The notes: generated by a model not told the origin, from the letters alone. DNA of 64,000 bases from Owenia fusiformis (GCA_903813345.2 CAIIXF020000009.1:27130740-27194739); one strand, 5' to 3'; positions 44,642 to 59,600 are shown, numbered from the stretch's first letter. Program-made: numbers and translations.

Positions 44642-47600
44642 CTAAAAACATAAAAATTCAATCATAATACAATACACTATACCCTTCTATGAGTAGACTA
44701 AGAGCATGATATATCTTTTATGTTCTGCAATTTACAAGACAAGTGCTGTAATAGAAAATTAAGGTTCATCAATTATTCAACTGACAAAATTAGCTATCGC
44801 TTATCACCTTTTTAAACAATAATGGTGCAGTGAAGTGACAGGAACCTATTATCAGATTTTCCAATATTTCTTTGAGCCAATGAATGTTTCTTCAAGTCCT
44901 CCATTAGTTTTTTAAGTAGATAGTTACATGAAAGTGTTCCATATTGGCTTAATAAAATGACACTTTTACTGATGCCAGAAATATCATACAAGAAGTCTAA
45001 ATGTAATTGGGGTAGAAGAATACATACTATGGTGGGACCCTAGCTCATAATCTTTACATGAGAATCATGCTCATTTAATCATAACATGACACCCCTCCTC
45101 CTTAATCCATTACATGACATCCTCTAACTCAGATCATTACAACATGACCCTCCTACTTAAACCATTACATGACACCCCTCCAGCTTAAATCATTACATGA
45201 CACCCTGTAACTTAAATAATAATTGACATTCTCCAACTGAAGTCATTACATGACACCCCTCCTCCTTGAATAATTACATGACATCCTAACTTAAATCATT
45301 ATTTGACATTCTCCAACTGAAGTCATTACATGACACCCCTCCTCCTTGAATAATAATTACATGACATCCTAACTTAAATCATTATTTGACATTCTCCAAC
45401 TGAAGTCATTACATGACACCCCTCCTTCTTGAATCATTGTATGATAGTCCTTCTCCTTTATCATTACCTGACACCTCTCACCCTTGAATCATTACATGAC
45501 ACCCTTGTCCTTAAAACATAATAGGACACCCCTTCTTAAACCATTATTTAACACATCTCTCCTCCTGATTGAGACAGGGGGTGAACTGACAGATTGGAAA
45601 AGTGGTTGCATCTATAAAAAGAAGTAAATGAAAGCAAAAGTTCTGAGTTCTGAGTTTTAAAATTTTTAACTTCAAATAGTTCAGGTGCAGATTCAAATTA
45701 TTTTCATAGAGTTTAGATCACAAGGGGCAAAGGCCCCTCAGGAAATATGTATTTTATGAGCTCTTGCCTTCCTCAATCTCTGTATTCTTCATGAAATATG
45801 TTCAAAAAATAATTCTGATAACTTAAATAAGGAGCCCAAATGCTACGCAAAATACTGTGCAATGAATTCTATATATAGAGGGGCCATTTGACCAACCCAA
45901 ATATTTGTCAAGTCTAAACCCCTTAGTAGCCAAACAACAAAGTGTTTACTATGATTTTCAAATCAAAGCAAAGTTTAATTCTGTCTAAAACAACTCAATT
46001 AAAATCTCTGACATTTATGTAATCTGAACCCCATGAAGTTTCACAAATTTAAAAACGAAGCATAAATATAGTAATAATCAAGATAAATACAGATTAAAAG
46101 CTCTATAGATTTGTGGTACTATACATTTGGACAGCTATTCAAAGTTACAAATTTTTGTTGCTGAATTATTTAGATCAGTATTTACTTTCTTGGAATGCAA
46201 GTTGTTGATCATTTGCTGAATCAACACCAAGACTTGTAAAGTTCTAGACCAATCAATAGAAACTCTGCCAGATATCCTCCCAAAAAATCAAACATATTAT
46301 CAACCATCTAGAAATATCAAATAGTTCTATTTTAAATTGTATTATTGAACTCTGTGTATGAATGAAAGCCAGGCCAGTCTAAACATTCTAATTTCATCTG
46401 AAGTTTTTCTCTCATTCCATGTGTCCATATATACTTGACCAACGTGTATCAACAATACTGAATGGCTATTGATTGATTAAGAGGTTTTCGTTACAGTTCG
46501 ACCCTAGCGATGTGGCGACACTGCATACTCATAAATAGGAATATGGAAAAACGAGACACACTCAATAAATGATCTGGGAATTCTCAGGGATAGCAAACTC
46601 AGTGATGACATGATTTGATAATGAAAATCGACCATTTAATAATAAGTAAACAAAGGAGATGATTACAAAATGGTAGGTGAACCTTCGAAGATTCTTTTAG
46701 TTATAAACAATTCCTTTCAAACGTGTTATAATATGCATTAAAAACATGTCTTTATCTTAAAACTTGATATAGGAAATGTCTGAATAAAGAAAACAATTGC
46801 AAAAAAGATATTAATTTTCTCATATGAAATTCAAAAAATATATATACTAGTATATTTTACTCTTGATAATGTAATAGCTAATTGAAAATTGAAACTATGT
46901 GTGACAAAAATTTCGAGGGAAATTATTGATATACAATATCTAAGACAAAGGAGGTCGTTTTGACCTTTTAAGATCCAAAACACGTATATATCGACTTAGT
47001 TGTGTTCAAAAAACCATTCAGCCTTTACTTGGAAGCAGGATATAATTAAAGTGTATAAAATAAAACTGACATTTCTGATGATGTGCAAATACAGTTAAAT
47101 CAATTCTGAAACACCACTCACACATTAGCTAAGGTAAGTTCACTCTAAATATAATCAGGATTGGTAAAAACAGACAAAACGAGGCATCAAAATTTTTTAA
47201 CCAAATGTCACCTTTAGGAAGAGTCTAATAATTCTTACAGATGTTTACATGAAATGACAACTGCCCTTGCCAGTCATAAACAAAAATGATAGCTAAAACA
47301 ATACATCATATAAAATATTAATTATACAAAATGATTTATTCCTAGAATATGAGGTACTGATACACTGTAGCTATGGAAGAACTTCATAAAGAAATGCTGC
47401 ATCTTAACTCTTTTGAAAATCCTCAGAACATTCTATACAATCATTAATAAATATATAATTAAACTGAAAACAAAACGTTTTTTTCACATGAAATTCATCA
47501 AGTCAAAAAATATAGATATTGATTAATCCAAAGCACTTATTACATTCTGATACATGTGGTATAATTATGTTAACAATGTTATTGTAGCATCTTAGCTAAG

Positions 47601-50600
47601 GCCTAGTTTATTATTGGAAACTACTTCATCCTCTACTTCACCATTGTATAATCTTGTATCATATTGCAACCTCACTTGAAGTTCTCCTTACGTCTCTGAC
47701 TCCACATACAATGGTTGCATAAATTAGTTTTTCATGAAACATGAAGATATTTATTATTATTATTAATTGTTCGACTAAATGATTTCACCAAATGACATCC
47801 ATGATTGAGTATGTAACTTGTGATATAAAACACCTGGGAGAAATATTCATTTAAAGTGGTACTATTATCTCATCACTGCATCATTTTCCATTTTGGGGGT
47901 TGTACTTACTTATAATGCCCATATCTAATTGACTTGCCCCAAAACATCATCAAACAACTGCACAAATTACAAATTATGTATGATCTTCAGATGACCTTCT
48001 CATCTCAGGACAGTATAACCATGTGAACATTAAATTAATAGGGCCGAGAGAGCAGATATCAAGAATGATGATTTAGTCGAGACTAATGACAGGCTTTTCT
48101 TTCCTTAATGCTCACATAAGACTGATTAATGTTCTAAAAAGCTGCTAGTTTCAATTTACAATGCTTTTTCCTATCAATAATGCTCTCGTAAATTCAATAA
48201 TACCCTATTGTGCCGGTTTATTGAATTCTCTTGATGTTCTGCCAGATAAAATGCTGCCAATAGCAATAGGTATAAGGTATGGTAAAGTTGCAGGTGTTTT
48301 CAATTAGTTCATTACACCATTCTATATCTTACCCTTTCACTCAAGACATTTGGGTAATCTTAGAGGAGGACCGTTAAATCTAAAACAGGAAGTGACCTTG
48401 CTTTTCCTTGACAAAATTTTTTTTTTCTGATTCTGAACTAACTGTACCTAGAATATTTTTGTTTTTGCTATAGTTTTTTATTTAAATTTCTTGAACGTTA
48501 ACTCCCCACATGAGCTATCGGTAATAGTTCACCTTTTGTAGTCCATTGGCATTGTTTTCTTAACAGTTGATGATTGACTCTTTCAGACATGTACCACCAG
48601 ATTAATTCAAACATTATCATTAATGAAATAATAAGATAATTATTTGACTTGTTTACTGTGCTTTTTAAAAGAGTCACCATAGTAACAGTTGCAGTTACTT
48701 ATATGGTAGACAAGCCTAGTGTTGCCAGTAATGGGGCGATAAATGCTGATTACACTTTAATTTGTTACATAATCTTTCCTTTTGACTTGTATGTTGTTCC
48801 AAAATTTTGATACAAAATCGTGATAATTGGGTGTTGACAGAATAGAGTAAGTCTAAATCTCAAAATATAACAAAACGACTCATTTAGGATACTTCATAAC
48901 TTTTAAGTATCTATGACCCGAGAGTCCAGAATCTGTGTTTTAAACTATATTATTCTCCATAATTCAATTTTAAAAGTGTTGTTGAGTTTGTACCATCAAT
49001 TTCCTTAATAGATGTCACCATGACAAATTATCTCTGTTTGTTCTAAAGGATGTCACCATGACATATTATCTCTGTTTGTTGTAAAAGATATCACCATGAC
49101 AAATTATCTCTGTTTGTTCTAAAGGATGTCACCATGACATATTATCTCTGTTTGTTGTAAAAGATATCACCATGACAAATTATCTCTGTTTGTTCTAAAA
49201 GATGTCACCATGACAAAAAAAAAAAATCTCACAAAACATTAGAAGAAAAGAGTTTGTTTTATAATTCAATGTTTATTTTGTTATTTCACAATGTAAAAAG
49301 ATATAATGTACATTGTAAATGTTTATCAAGATTTTTTGAACTATTAATAGTATTTGTATTATATTACATTATGGCCGCTTTGTTTATTTACCCTTGAAAA
49401 TTATATATCTATCACTCAAAATTCATGATTTATCTAAAAGCTGAACTAAGAAAATTTCATGATCTATATAATTGTTTCCATGTTTTGATCTTGTTAAAAA
49501 AAACATATTTGAATATCTGCAAGGAATAACTTCCATGTAAGAGTATTTTCTTAGTTTTACATTTGAAATCAAATTTTGATTTCTAACAAAAACACACTTT
49601 ACAATGCAAAATATTCTTTTACAACCCTGAAAACATATAAGTGAAAAGTCACAATACAACCTAAAACAGCCCTTTATTATTCTCTATTGCAGGACTGTTA
49701 ACAAAGTCAACAGAAATGCCAGCTTTCTACATAACGTGTAAAAAGCTTCAAAAGAATTAAGTAAATACATAAAAAAATATTTTGAACAACCTAACAATGG
49801 CAGTGAGAGGATATGACTACAGAGGCCCTAGCAGTGCTCCTAAGAGTGGGAAGTTGTATAGCGACGACAGGGCGGCTTTGGAGGTTAATGTTTCAAACAT
49901 AAAGGAGCACCTCAGACTAACAGAGCAAGTTCAGCTATATAAGGATAAACTTTTACAATGTTGTCAACCCAATCAGCAAGTTCATAACATGAGTGCAACA
50001 AAACATTTACAGATTGATGCATGGAGAAAGGAGGTGAAATTCAAAGATGAGGACATGAATAAACGTTCGCAACAGGCTAAAATTGCCTATGAGGAGGAAC
50101 CAACGAGTATTAGATGGACAAGCTCAAAATCGATACCACGCAAGAAATCAAACATATTCAGCAAACAAGATAAAAGGGAAAAGCCGTTATCAGTATTTCA
50201 GAACTCAGATGATCCGTATACTTTAGATACAGTTGCTAAGAATGTTGCTGGTATTACAAATCATTATAACAATGAACGAGACTCAATTGCAAGTGATACA
50301 AGCCCTAGATCAGTTACAACCACAAATACGCATATTAATTCCAGTGGAAGTGCAATTCATAGGGATAAACTACAAAACAACCTGAACTCAAGAAACAATT
50401 CCCACGAGACTGACGTAAATACAAACCCCGAAGCGAGTGACAGTAACAGTTCACGGGAGGATATTCCAGTCTTCCTTAACAAAGACTCCGTCGTGAAAAT
50501 CGAAGTGCCTAATTTGCTGTCATATAGTGGTGATACAAATCCCTCACACCAGAAAGCAATCCAATCTCATGAAACATTTGTGCGACCATATTCCACACCA

Positions 50601-53600
50601 TTCACGCATTACAACAGTTCACCTACTCTTTCCTCTGGTTGCCTGTCGGGGTATAATAAAGCTGTCGAACGTGGTTTTGACACTCTGCTAAATAACTCAA
50701 ATGGAGTAACATATAATCGAGCAAAAAGTGGACTATTTGATAAATCAGCTAAAAAGAGAATAAGAGTACGAGAAGGCGAGAAATTCAGAGCTCGTAACGA
50801 GATCCTGCGTGACATCATGCACTCTTCCATGCAGGAAAGAATGAGTCCTAGGCCTAAAAGTGGATTAAGTAATACGCCAAAATCTTCTCGATCTCAAAAA
50901 AGTGCTACTGTAACCAGAAGACCAATGACAGTACCAGCTGTTATTAGAGACCCGCCAACGAAGAGAATGCCAGACAGTTTTCTTAAAATGTTGGTTCATA
51001 AGCTCGAATCTGAAAGTATCAGTGAAAAATCCTCGCAGAAAAAGGTAGAACAATATAAACGACCTACGGAACAAATTGTTGAAGCTCATGAAAAAGTGGA
51101 TTCTCCTCCTCCAAGTATAATAACTACTGATCATTCAGACGAATCCAACAATGCAAAACCTAATGTAAAAACAATTGATATTGTTGAGCAAATGTCAGAA
51201 TTACTTGGTAGTATTGCTGAGGTGGATGCAGCATGTGACGTTAACTTCGAATTAGGTGCAAGCAAAAATTTGTTCATATGACCAATGTAAACAAAACATG
51301 AATTCAAATGAGGATCAGGGTATTATGTTCTAAGTATTCCTTCAGGCTCAATGCTCCATTATAATAATAATATAATCCAAGACAGGACTTTGAAGTTGTA
51401 ATTAACAATTTGGAGAAATTTAAATCTTTTGAGATGTTACATACTTGCTTTTTGAGTTCCAATATATAAGATATTGCATCTTAGGTCACCCACCCTCTAT
51501 CTATTTACATTAAAGGGTGTCCATAAAGTTTCTTTATAATGTAAATTCTTTGTAAAACATAAAGAACTTTTTGGCCACCCTGTATTATATAAGAGCTAAA
51601 ATGGGGAGGGGGAAACCAGAGTGAAGTTGATGTTTATAATGTGTAGTAGAGTAGTGAGTATGAACAATGCATTTGCATGGTTGACTTATTTCTTCAATTC
51701 TAATATGATGCGTGACGTCACAATAGCTAGAACAATAGATTTCTACATTGGAGTATGTATGACTGCTTAAATCCATAAATGCAAATAGTTATTTTTCTTG
51801 TCTGTTTATCATTTAGAACCGTAACAAAGACCTTGATTTTATGATTTATGGCAGATATATGACCTTATAGTCCATTTGTCACCCCTATACATACTATAGT
51901 GAACCTATGAATTGTTAAAAACACGATGTTTTATGGTTTAATTTATAATAACAAGGGTTTTCTGAAGTGATTTAACTGGGTTGGACAAAAAGTTAGTTTG
52001 GGGAAAAAAGTATATTGGCTAATTAGGGAGGGGTGCATTGGCTTAACATGGCGTTAACTATTGACTTAGCGTCGGGATACCACCATGTACCTGGTATGTT
52101 ACCATGGTGATAGATACAAAACATTTCCCCAACGTTAATTTTTTGGCAACCCAGCTAAATCACTCCAATAAACCCTAATGATAGTATTTGCACAGAAAAA
52201 CATCATGTTTTTAAATATTCATACGTTAAGAAAATGACAAATGGACTATTAAGTGTTATTCTTGGCATTGCAAAATACCTCAATCGCTATGCTATTTGAT
52301 TCTTTTAATAATGAACAGAATAAAATTTCAGTCATATACTGCGCCATAAATCATAAAATCTTGGTCTTTATTCCTTAAATATTATACACATTCTATGTTC
52401 TGCATGTCGACAGAAAAGTAACATCATTATACATTTGTGCAGAAATTTTATGGAATTTGCTATGTTCGTAGAATTATCAAATGTTGAAGTTTACCTCAGA
52501 ATTTTTTTTTAAAAATCATTGCAAAATTTCAGCTTGAAATTGATAAATTATAAAATTTGTCTCAAAATACATGTATTCTCAAAAATTGGATTTTCACCAA
52601 CATACAGGGTGGTCCAAAAAAAAGTGAACCCCTGCAACTGGCCATATTTCCCTTATTACTTGTAGGAGTTATTTTTTATTTTCACATGTTGTAGAGGAAG
52701 GTCTAAAATTTATGTTGGTAATATACAATTTCCAGAAATTATAAGCCCTAACCAAACATTACTGGACAAATTGTGATTTTCAATATCCGCGATTCTTCAA
52801 CCCTTTGACACGTTTCCCCTGAGAATTTTTTAAGCTGCAGTTTTAAAGAACTAATATTTTCTGACTTTGTTCAATTTTAAATCTTGCACATTATGGCTTA
52901 AAACTAGCATCCTACATTTGTTAGTTGCAAAGTTATTGTGATCCAAAGAGATGTGCTAAGCTTCCACAGACGAAAACATTTTCCAGTGAAATCATGAACA
53001 TACCCCTATATGATCTTAAAATGTCAATATCTTCATAAATCATGGACCAATTCTAATGATATATGGCTCAAAACATTGAATATTGGATTTTCTTTTGATT
53101 TTTTAAAGATATTTGATGAAGGGGTTATCAGATTCCTGGTCACAGGGGGCAACTTCCTTCCATAAGAGGCCCACCTCTAACTGTTGGTGTAGGTAACATA
53201 CCCCTGAACTGTTGAACAGTTAAAAATGCTTCAAAATGATCAATGAAAGTGTGAAATGTGTTTTCTGCTTGAATAGTGTCCCTTTTGTCATATGGTAGGG
53301 TTTTAAACTTGTATCTCTAACTGAAAGCTGTTTAAGATCATCCAATGTGTTTAAACAATTTCCGTGAATCACATTTGTAAAATTTTGTACAATATCTAAT
53401 TTCCAGGCATGTTTGTTAAACGCTTGTAATTTTTTCAAAATTTAAGACTGAGAATAAATTATGGCATCAACCAAAATTTTAGACCTTTCTCTACAACATG
53501 TGATAATATGAGCCAATTCATGCATGTATTAAGAAAATTGTAGCCTGTTGCAGGGGTTCACTTTTTTTGGACCACCCTGTAGTTATCTATAAATCATAGA

Positions 53601-56600
53601 ATAAGCAAAATAAATCTAAAAAAAATAAAACTGGAATATGTGATTATATCTTCATATGTAGAGAAACACCTTACTTATACAGTAAATCCTTTCATATAAA
53701 TTGACCTTACATTAGTACAATCAACCCTTATATATACAGTAAAACTTTCATCTACAGATTGATACAATTGTATAAATATATACAGTAAAACTTTCATCTA
53801 CAGATTGATACAATTGTATAATAAAACCAGCTCAAGGTGAACACTTTGAGGTCGACAAAAACACATACATCTTATGTCTGGTATTTATTTTGAATTGGGT
53901 TGTTTAAAAATAAGTAAAGTATTTCAGTTTGATGAGAGAAAATATATTTAGGGTTCTGTTGTTTGGAAATTCCAACCTAGACTGAAAAGTTAGATAGATT
54001 TGAACAAATCAAAAACCTTTGATTAACTTTGTAATTCAGATCACCTTGGAAGTATACTTGAGTTATTTCATATGTCATATTGGATAACAGTCAAAAAATC
54101 ATCATTTCGCTGTTATTTAAAAAAGGTGATAGAGAATTGTTAAAAAATTATAGGCCAATAAGTCTATCAAATACTGACTATAAAATACTAGCATTTGTAC
54201 TTGCAGACAGGCTACAGTTAGTAGTTGGGAAACTTATTAGTTTACACCAAATTGCATATATAAATGGTAGATACATTGGTAACAGTTGCCGCTTAGTGTT
54301 AGATATTTTTGAGTATTTTAAAAATAATGACAAAGGGCAAGGATCAATTCTATTTTTAGATTTTACGAAAGCGTTTGATTCTATTGAATGGAACTTCATG
54401 TTTGAAACTTTAAAAAAATTCAATTTTAACGATAACATCATCAGATGGCTTAAATTATTATATACAAATCCATTTATTAACATTAAACAAAACGGATGGC
54501 TATCACATAATATTCCAATGGAACGCTCATGTCGGCAGGGCTGCCCCGTTTCTGCAATTTCATTCATATTATGCTGTGAAGTTATGTCTTTGAAAATAGT
54601 TCAAAATAAAAAAATAAAGGGTATAGAAATTGATAACATAAAATATAAAATTTCACAATCAGCAGATGACACATCATTATTTATCAAAGATAAAGCATCC
54701 ATAAGTGAAGCATTAAAAACTATAAAACAATTCTCGAAATATTCGGGACTTCAACTAAATTTAAGTAAAACAGAAGGAATATGGCTTGGAACCAATCGTA
54801 CTTTTGAAAAAAAATTTGAAAATATTAATTTTACAGATGAACCTGTAAGATATTTAGGCATATATATAGGTCACAATGAAGATAAATGTTATGATTTAAA
54901 TTGGAATGAGAAAATAAATGACCTTGAAAAAATTCTTGATTCTTGGAAAAAAAGACACCTTACCTTATTTGGAAAAATCACTGTTATAAAATCTTTAGCT
55001 ATCAAAACTTATCTACTCAGCATCAATTTTATCTTATAAAGAAGAAATTATAAAGCGAATAAACAACTTGATATTCAACTTTTTATGGAATGGCAAGAAA
55101 GATAAGATTAGGCGAACTATTATGATAAACAATATAGACAATGGGGGTCTAAATATGCTGGATTTAGAATCACAGCTACACAGGCTGGTATCGAAATATT
55201 TGTCCGCTGTGACGGAGCATACTATTTTTCATAAAAACACTAAGAATACTTCACGATTTATTTTTTAACTCATATGTTTCGTTATACCATACAAAATTAC
55301 TTACTCCATGCAATGGATATATCATTTGCGGGTAACTTTCACTTCTGTTTGAAGTCAAATTACGCTGGGAAGAAAAGCTATTGAAAATGGCGCCGGAGTA
55401 TCATACTTCAAAATGTACCATTTCTTGTTTAACTTTATAATGGCACGATATAGTGACACGATAATATTTACACATGGTTTCAGCATAACTATGAAGGTAT
55501 AAATGAGATAGTGATGTATTTGGTCTTTTTAATTCTTTTATAAAAAATAATGTTTAATTTTTTTGTCCGCTGTGACGGAGCAGTTGCAAATGTGAACTGT
55601 GAAAATGCTCCGTCACAGCGGACAAAAAATATTAATATTATTTTTTATAAAAAAATTAAAAACTCCCGATGCATTAATATCTCATTGATACATTCAGAGT
55701 TATGCTGAAAACATATGTTAATATTATCGTGTCACTATATCATGCTATTAAAAAGTTAAAAAAGAAATGGTACATTTTAGAGTTTGATACTCTGGCGCCG
55801 TTTTCAATAGATTTTACTCCTAGCGTTATTGGACTTCAAACAGAAGTGAAGGTTACACGCAAATGATATATCCATTGCATGGAGTAAGTAATTATCTTTG
55901 ATATAACGAAACATATGAGTTAAAAAATAAATCGTGAAGCATTCTTGGTGTTTTTATGAAAAATAGCATGCTCCGTCACAGCGGACAAATCTTTCGATAC
56001 CAGCCTGTGAGCTAAATGCTCTTAAAGCTGTATGGATTACCCGTATATACGACAAAAACAATATGTTTAACAAAATTCCATACTTTGATTTTGACAAACT
56101 TGCTCCAAGTTTGGATATTTTGTTAAAAATGAATGTATTTTCTAAAGACCAGCTTGAGGGATTACCTATTTTCTACAAACAAGTTTTGAAAGCATCCAAT
56201 AGCTGTAAAGATCTTGATGAAATAAAAAATCTGAAACACCATGAAATAGTCCAGCAAACCATATGGAATAACAGATTATTTCAATTAAAAGGCAAACCAC
56301 TTTTCTTTAAATCTTGGATAGATAGTGGTATTATTTATGTCAAAGATCTTATCATTCGAAATGATTTTTTAAATGTAAACTATATTCTAGATAAATTGAG
56401 GAATAAAATAAATTGGATTTCAGAATATTTTCAAGTCTCAATTGCAATGAAATCAATAAAAAAAATCATTAACATAGAACAAGCAAACTTCACAAATATA
56501 TCAAGAAAACTCAATTTCAAAGTAAAAAATGTTCAATTAGATTTTAGAGGCCAAAAATCCAATTTCTTTTATAACATATTGAAGAATAAAAAATCTGAAA

Positions 56601-59600
56601 AATGGTTTGTCTCAAAAAATGGGAAAAAGATTTCTGTATAACAAATCAATGTAAAATAGATGAAATAAATTGGCAGAATTTTTTTGTTAGCAAGATCATC
56701 AAGATTAAAGACAAAAAAGTTGCCAATTTTAATTTCAAACTAATTAATAACATACTTCCTGGGTTAACTGACTTATTTATCTATGGTATAACAAATTATT
56801 ATCATTGTAGTATTTGCAATCACTTATGTTATTTGAAACATATTCTTTTTGAATGTTTTTTGTCAAAGGATATATGGAAATTTATATACAACACATGTGG
56901 TCTCAATATTTCGTATAGAAAAATAATAATTGGTTATAATGGCCAAGACTCTCAAACTAATTTTCTGAATTATTTTACAAGTATAGTTGCTTACAGCATT
57001 TACAAATCCTACATTTTAGAACTGAATAGTAAAGAACAAAGAACATTTGAAAAGATACTTTTTATGTTAAAATATGAAATTAATTGTAGAAAAAATGTGT
57101 ATTATTGTTCCAAATGGAATTTATTATCCAAACTACTGCAATGAGATTATGTAAACCTGTTTTTATAAATCATGTACTGTCTATATATTTAGTAAATGAA
57201 TGAAATAAAGACTATTTTAAAAGAAAAAAAAAACAGTCAAATGCGTGTTGAAAACAAACCCCTTTAACTTTGGTTTGTATGTCATTTTTTGATCTTTCAA
57301 CTGTAAAATGTATGTCATCTATTAAAAAGAACATGAAAAATGTCACGTACCTAACTTCATTAATGATATAAATACACCAGATGGAGATACATTAAATTGA
57401 AAGCATTTATTCAACAGAAAAGTTTAAGGAACTTTAAGAAAATTGTTACTTAAATCTAATATCTGTAGAGAAACCAAAAGGAGAACATGTCCTCTGATCA
57501 AAAAGATAACACATGTAAAGAAAAGGGAAAATGGATATGTTTTGCACTGCTTTTGTTTACAACTATAACATTGCCCAGTGTATTCGCAATAGTAAATCTA
57601 AGTGAAACATACTATGTATACGTTGTGATTTGCGTGAATCTGATAATAATGTTTTCATTTGTGTGCTACATTGTGGGGATGAAAAAATGCAAAAGCCTTG
57701 AACACATGGATTTTTACTCCACTCGAGGGCCAAATATGGAGGAAATTGCAACCATAGATGCACTCAAGGGTGATACTGAGAACGCAATAGGAGAAACTGC
57801 AGCGTCAACTGAAGATGTACGTACAAATGAACTTCCACCGCATTATGAGGCAATTTGCCATTTCCAAGAAAGGGATGGTTCAAATTCACATCCCATAGCA
57901 CAAGAAGTTTCCCCAGCAAATATCATTTGGATTTATTCAGCAGACGCAAAAAAGATTGTTCAACCACCTCCTTACAATGACTCACCTCCATCTAAACCAC
58001 CAGCATATGAAACTGTAATTTCTATCGATGGGAGTTTGAATTAAAAAATGATGACCTTCATGCATAGACAAAATACACAAAACGCTGTGGTGATTTATAT
58101 GTCACATAGCATAAAAAACATCTTTTTATTTTAAAAGATTTACAGAAGGCTGATTATAAAAAAAACATACCTTTTGAAAAAGAGACATGATTCACGACCA
58201 TTTACAGTTACCCCAGAATATTATGTAAAGTTGAAAATGTGAGGATAAATTGATATACATGTATTTACCTGGCCAAGGAGCTCCGTCCAAGCAGGCTTCA
58301 TGGCCAATCTGTAGGTACATCCTGGCTGTAGAAAAAGTTGAAGCCTTGCGTTGGCTTCAAAATTCTGTGGTCGGGGAATTTGTAACTTTACCGCAAGGGA
58401 TGAGTTTTTGTTTGGCCTGAATTGAAAATGAAATTCAAGATTACTTTTTACATATGTGACATATGTGTGTCAGGTTACAGACACTTTTTTGGACTCATTA
58501 TTTGACATCATTAGGTCTCTTTTTATAGACACAGAGGCCTGACCTAGTTTTGAGTTTTTGCATTCAGGTTTTTAGTGTACTATGATACTCTTTCTTTAAA
58601 CACAATAGTTCATTTTGTGGAAATATTTTATAATTATACAGCTACATGTATAAGTAAATTGACTAATAATAAATAACTTTGTTTAGAGGTTTCTTTAAGG
58701 TTAACCTTTTGCAATATGCTATCTGTATAGAAATACTGTAAAAGAGGGGGGGGGGGTCTTATTTGGGGGGGGTCCATTGATCCCCAAGTTTGCTGAACAT
58801 TTCCTGCTTTTTATTTCCACGTAAACGTATACACAACACTAAGTATAGTAATACAAAAAAAACATGTTGATAAGTAAAAACTCACTTGCTAAACTGGTAG
58901 ACATTTTCATTGGACCAGGGTATATTGAGGATCATCAAGCTACCATCATAATTGCCTAAAACATAAATAATTCACATTAAATGTATTAACTAACCTTACT
59001 CAATGTAAATCAACAAACACTATTTTGTTCAACTGGCAATGGTTCAAAAAGTTTTGAGTTGAAAACAAAATACAAATATCACTGCAGTCATTCTATTATT
59101 TGCATTAATATTAACAACCATAGAAAACTACATACAGAGTTTAGAAAATATCTCAAAGACTATACATACATCCATAGGAAAAATGCTTTAAAATTAAGAG
59201 TTTCCTGGGAAATTTGTTCTTTTAATATGACTACATATTGATTTGATCAATGTCAACTTGATGCGATAAAAACATATTAATTGATAAAAAGTTTGGTTTA
59301 TGGAAGTGTCCAAATTTTTAAAGATGTATTAAAGAAAACATTGACTCACATCAGTTAAAAATCAACATTTTTTCACAAAATCATAGAACATTTAAAGTCC
59401 ACATTGGTAGCAACGCTGTTTTGAAAAATCATTTTTAAGTTGAATATGACCTCTATTAATAGGTTAAAATCTGTAAAAAAATATAATTTTATAAATTGTA
59501 TTGCCTTTGAATGTAGGAAACTGCAAAAAAGAAATTCCCTTGAGGAACATATGTCGCCCTGCCATCTTTAAATAAAAGATTTATTAATCAGCAATAAAAG

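Larger units (their letters stand above)
54096..57231 (+). mobile_element. 5'-truncated L1/Tx1-type LINE with 10-bp target duplication
   Basis: A retrotransposon body starts inside the reverse-transcriptase domain and ends with AATAAAG, ACTATTTTAAAAG and an A-run. Matching AACAGTCAAA lies at 54086-54095 and 57232-57241, the target-site duplication expected of target-primed reverse transcription. No endonuclease domain is present. Excluding the foldback insert at 55179-56009 the LINE is about 2.3 kb. It lies in the same orientation as the nested genes, in antisense to PGAP1. Confidence 0.9.

Noticed and set aside
50609-51134. Minus-strand frames within the 494-aa nested gene
   Set aside because: Antisense shadows of a longer coding frame.
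55068-55268. LINE fragment continuing into LSAVTEHTIFHKNTKNT
   Set aside because: The last part is the start of the foldback transposon read by chance. The LINE coding ends at the AGCTA site.
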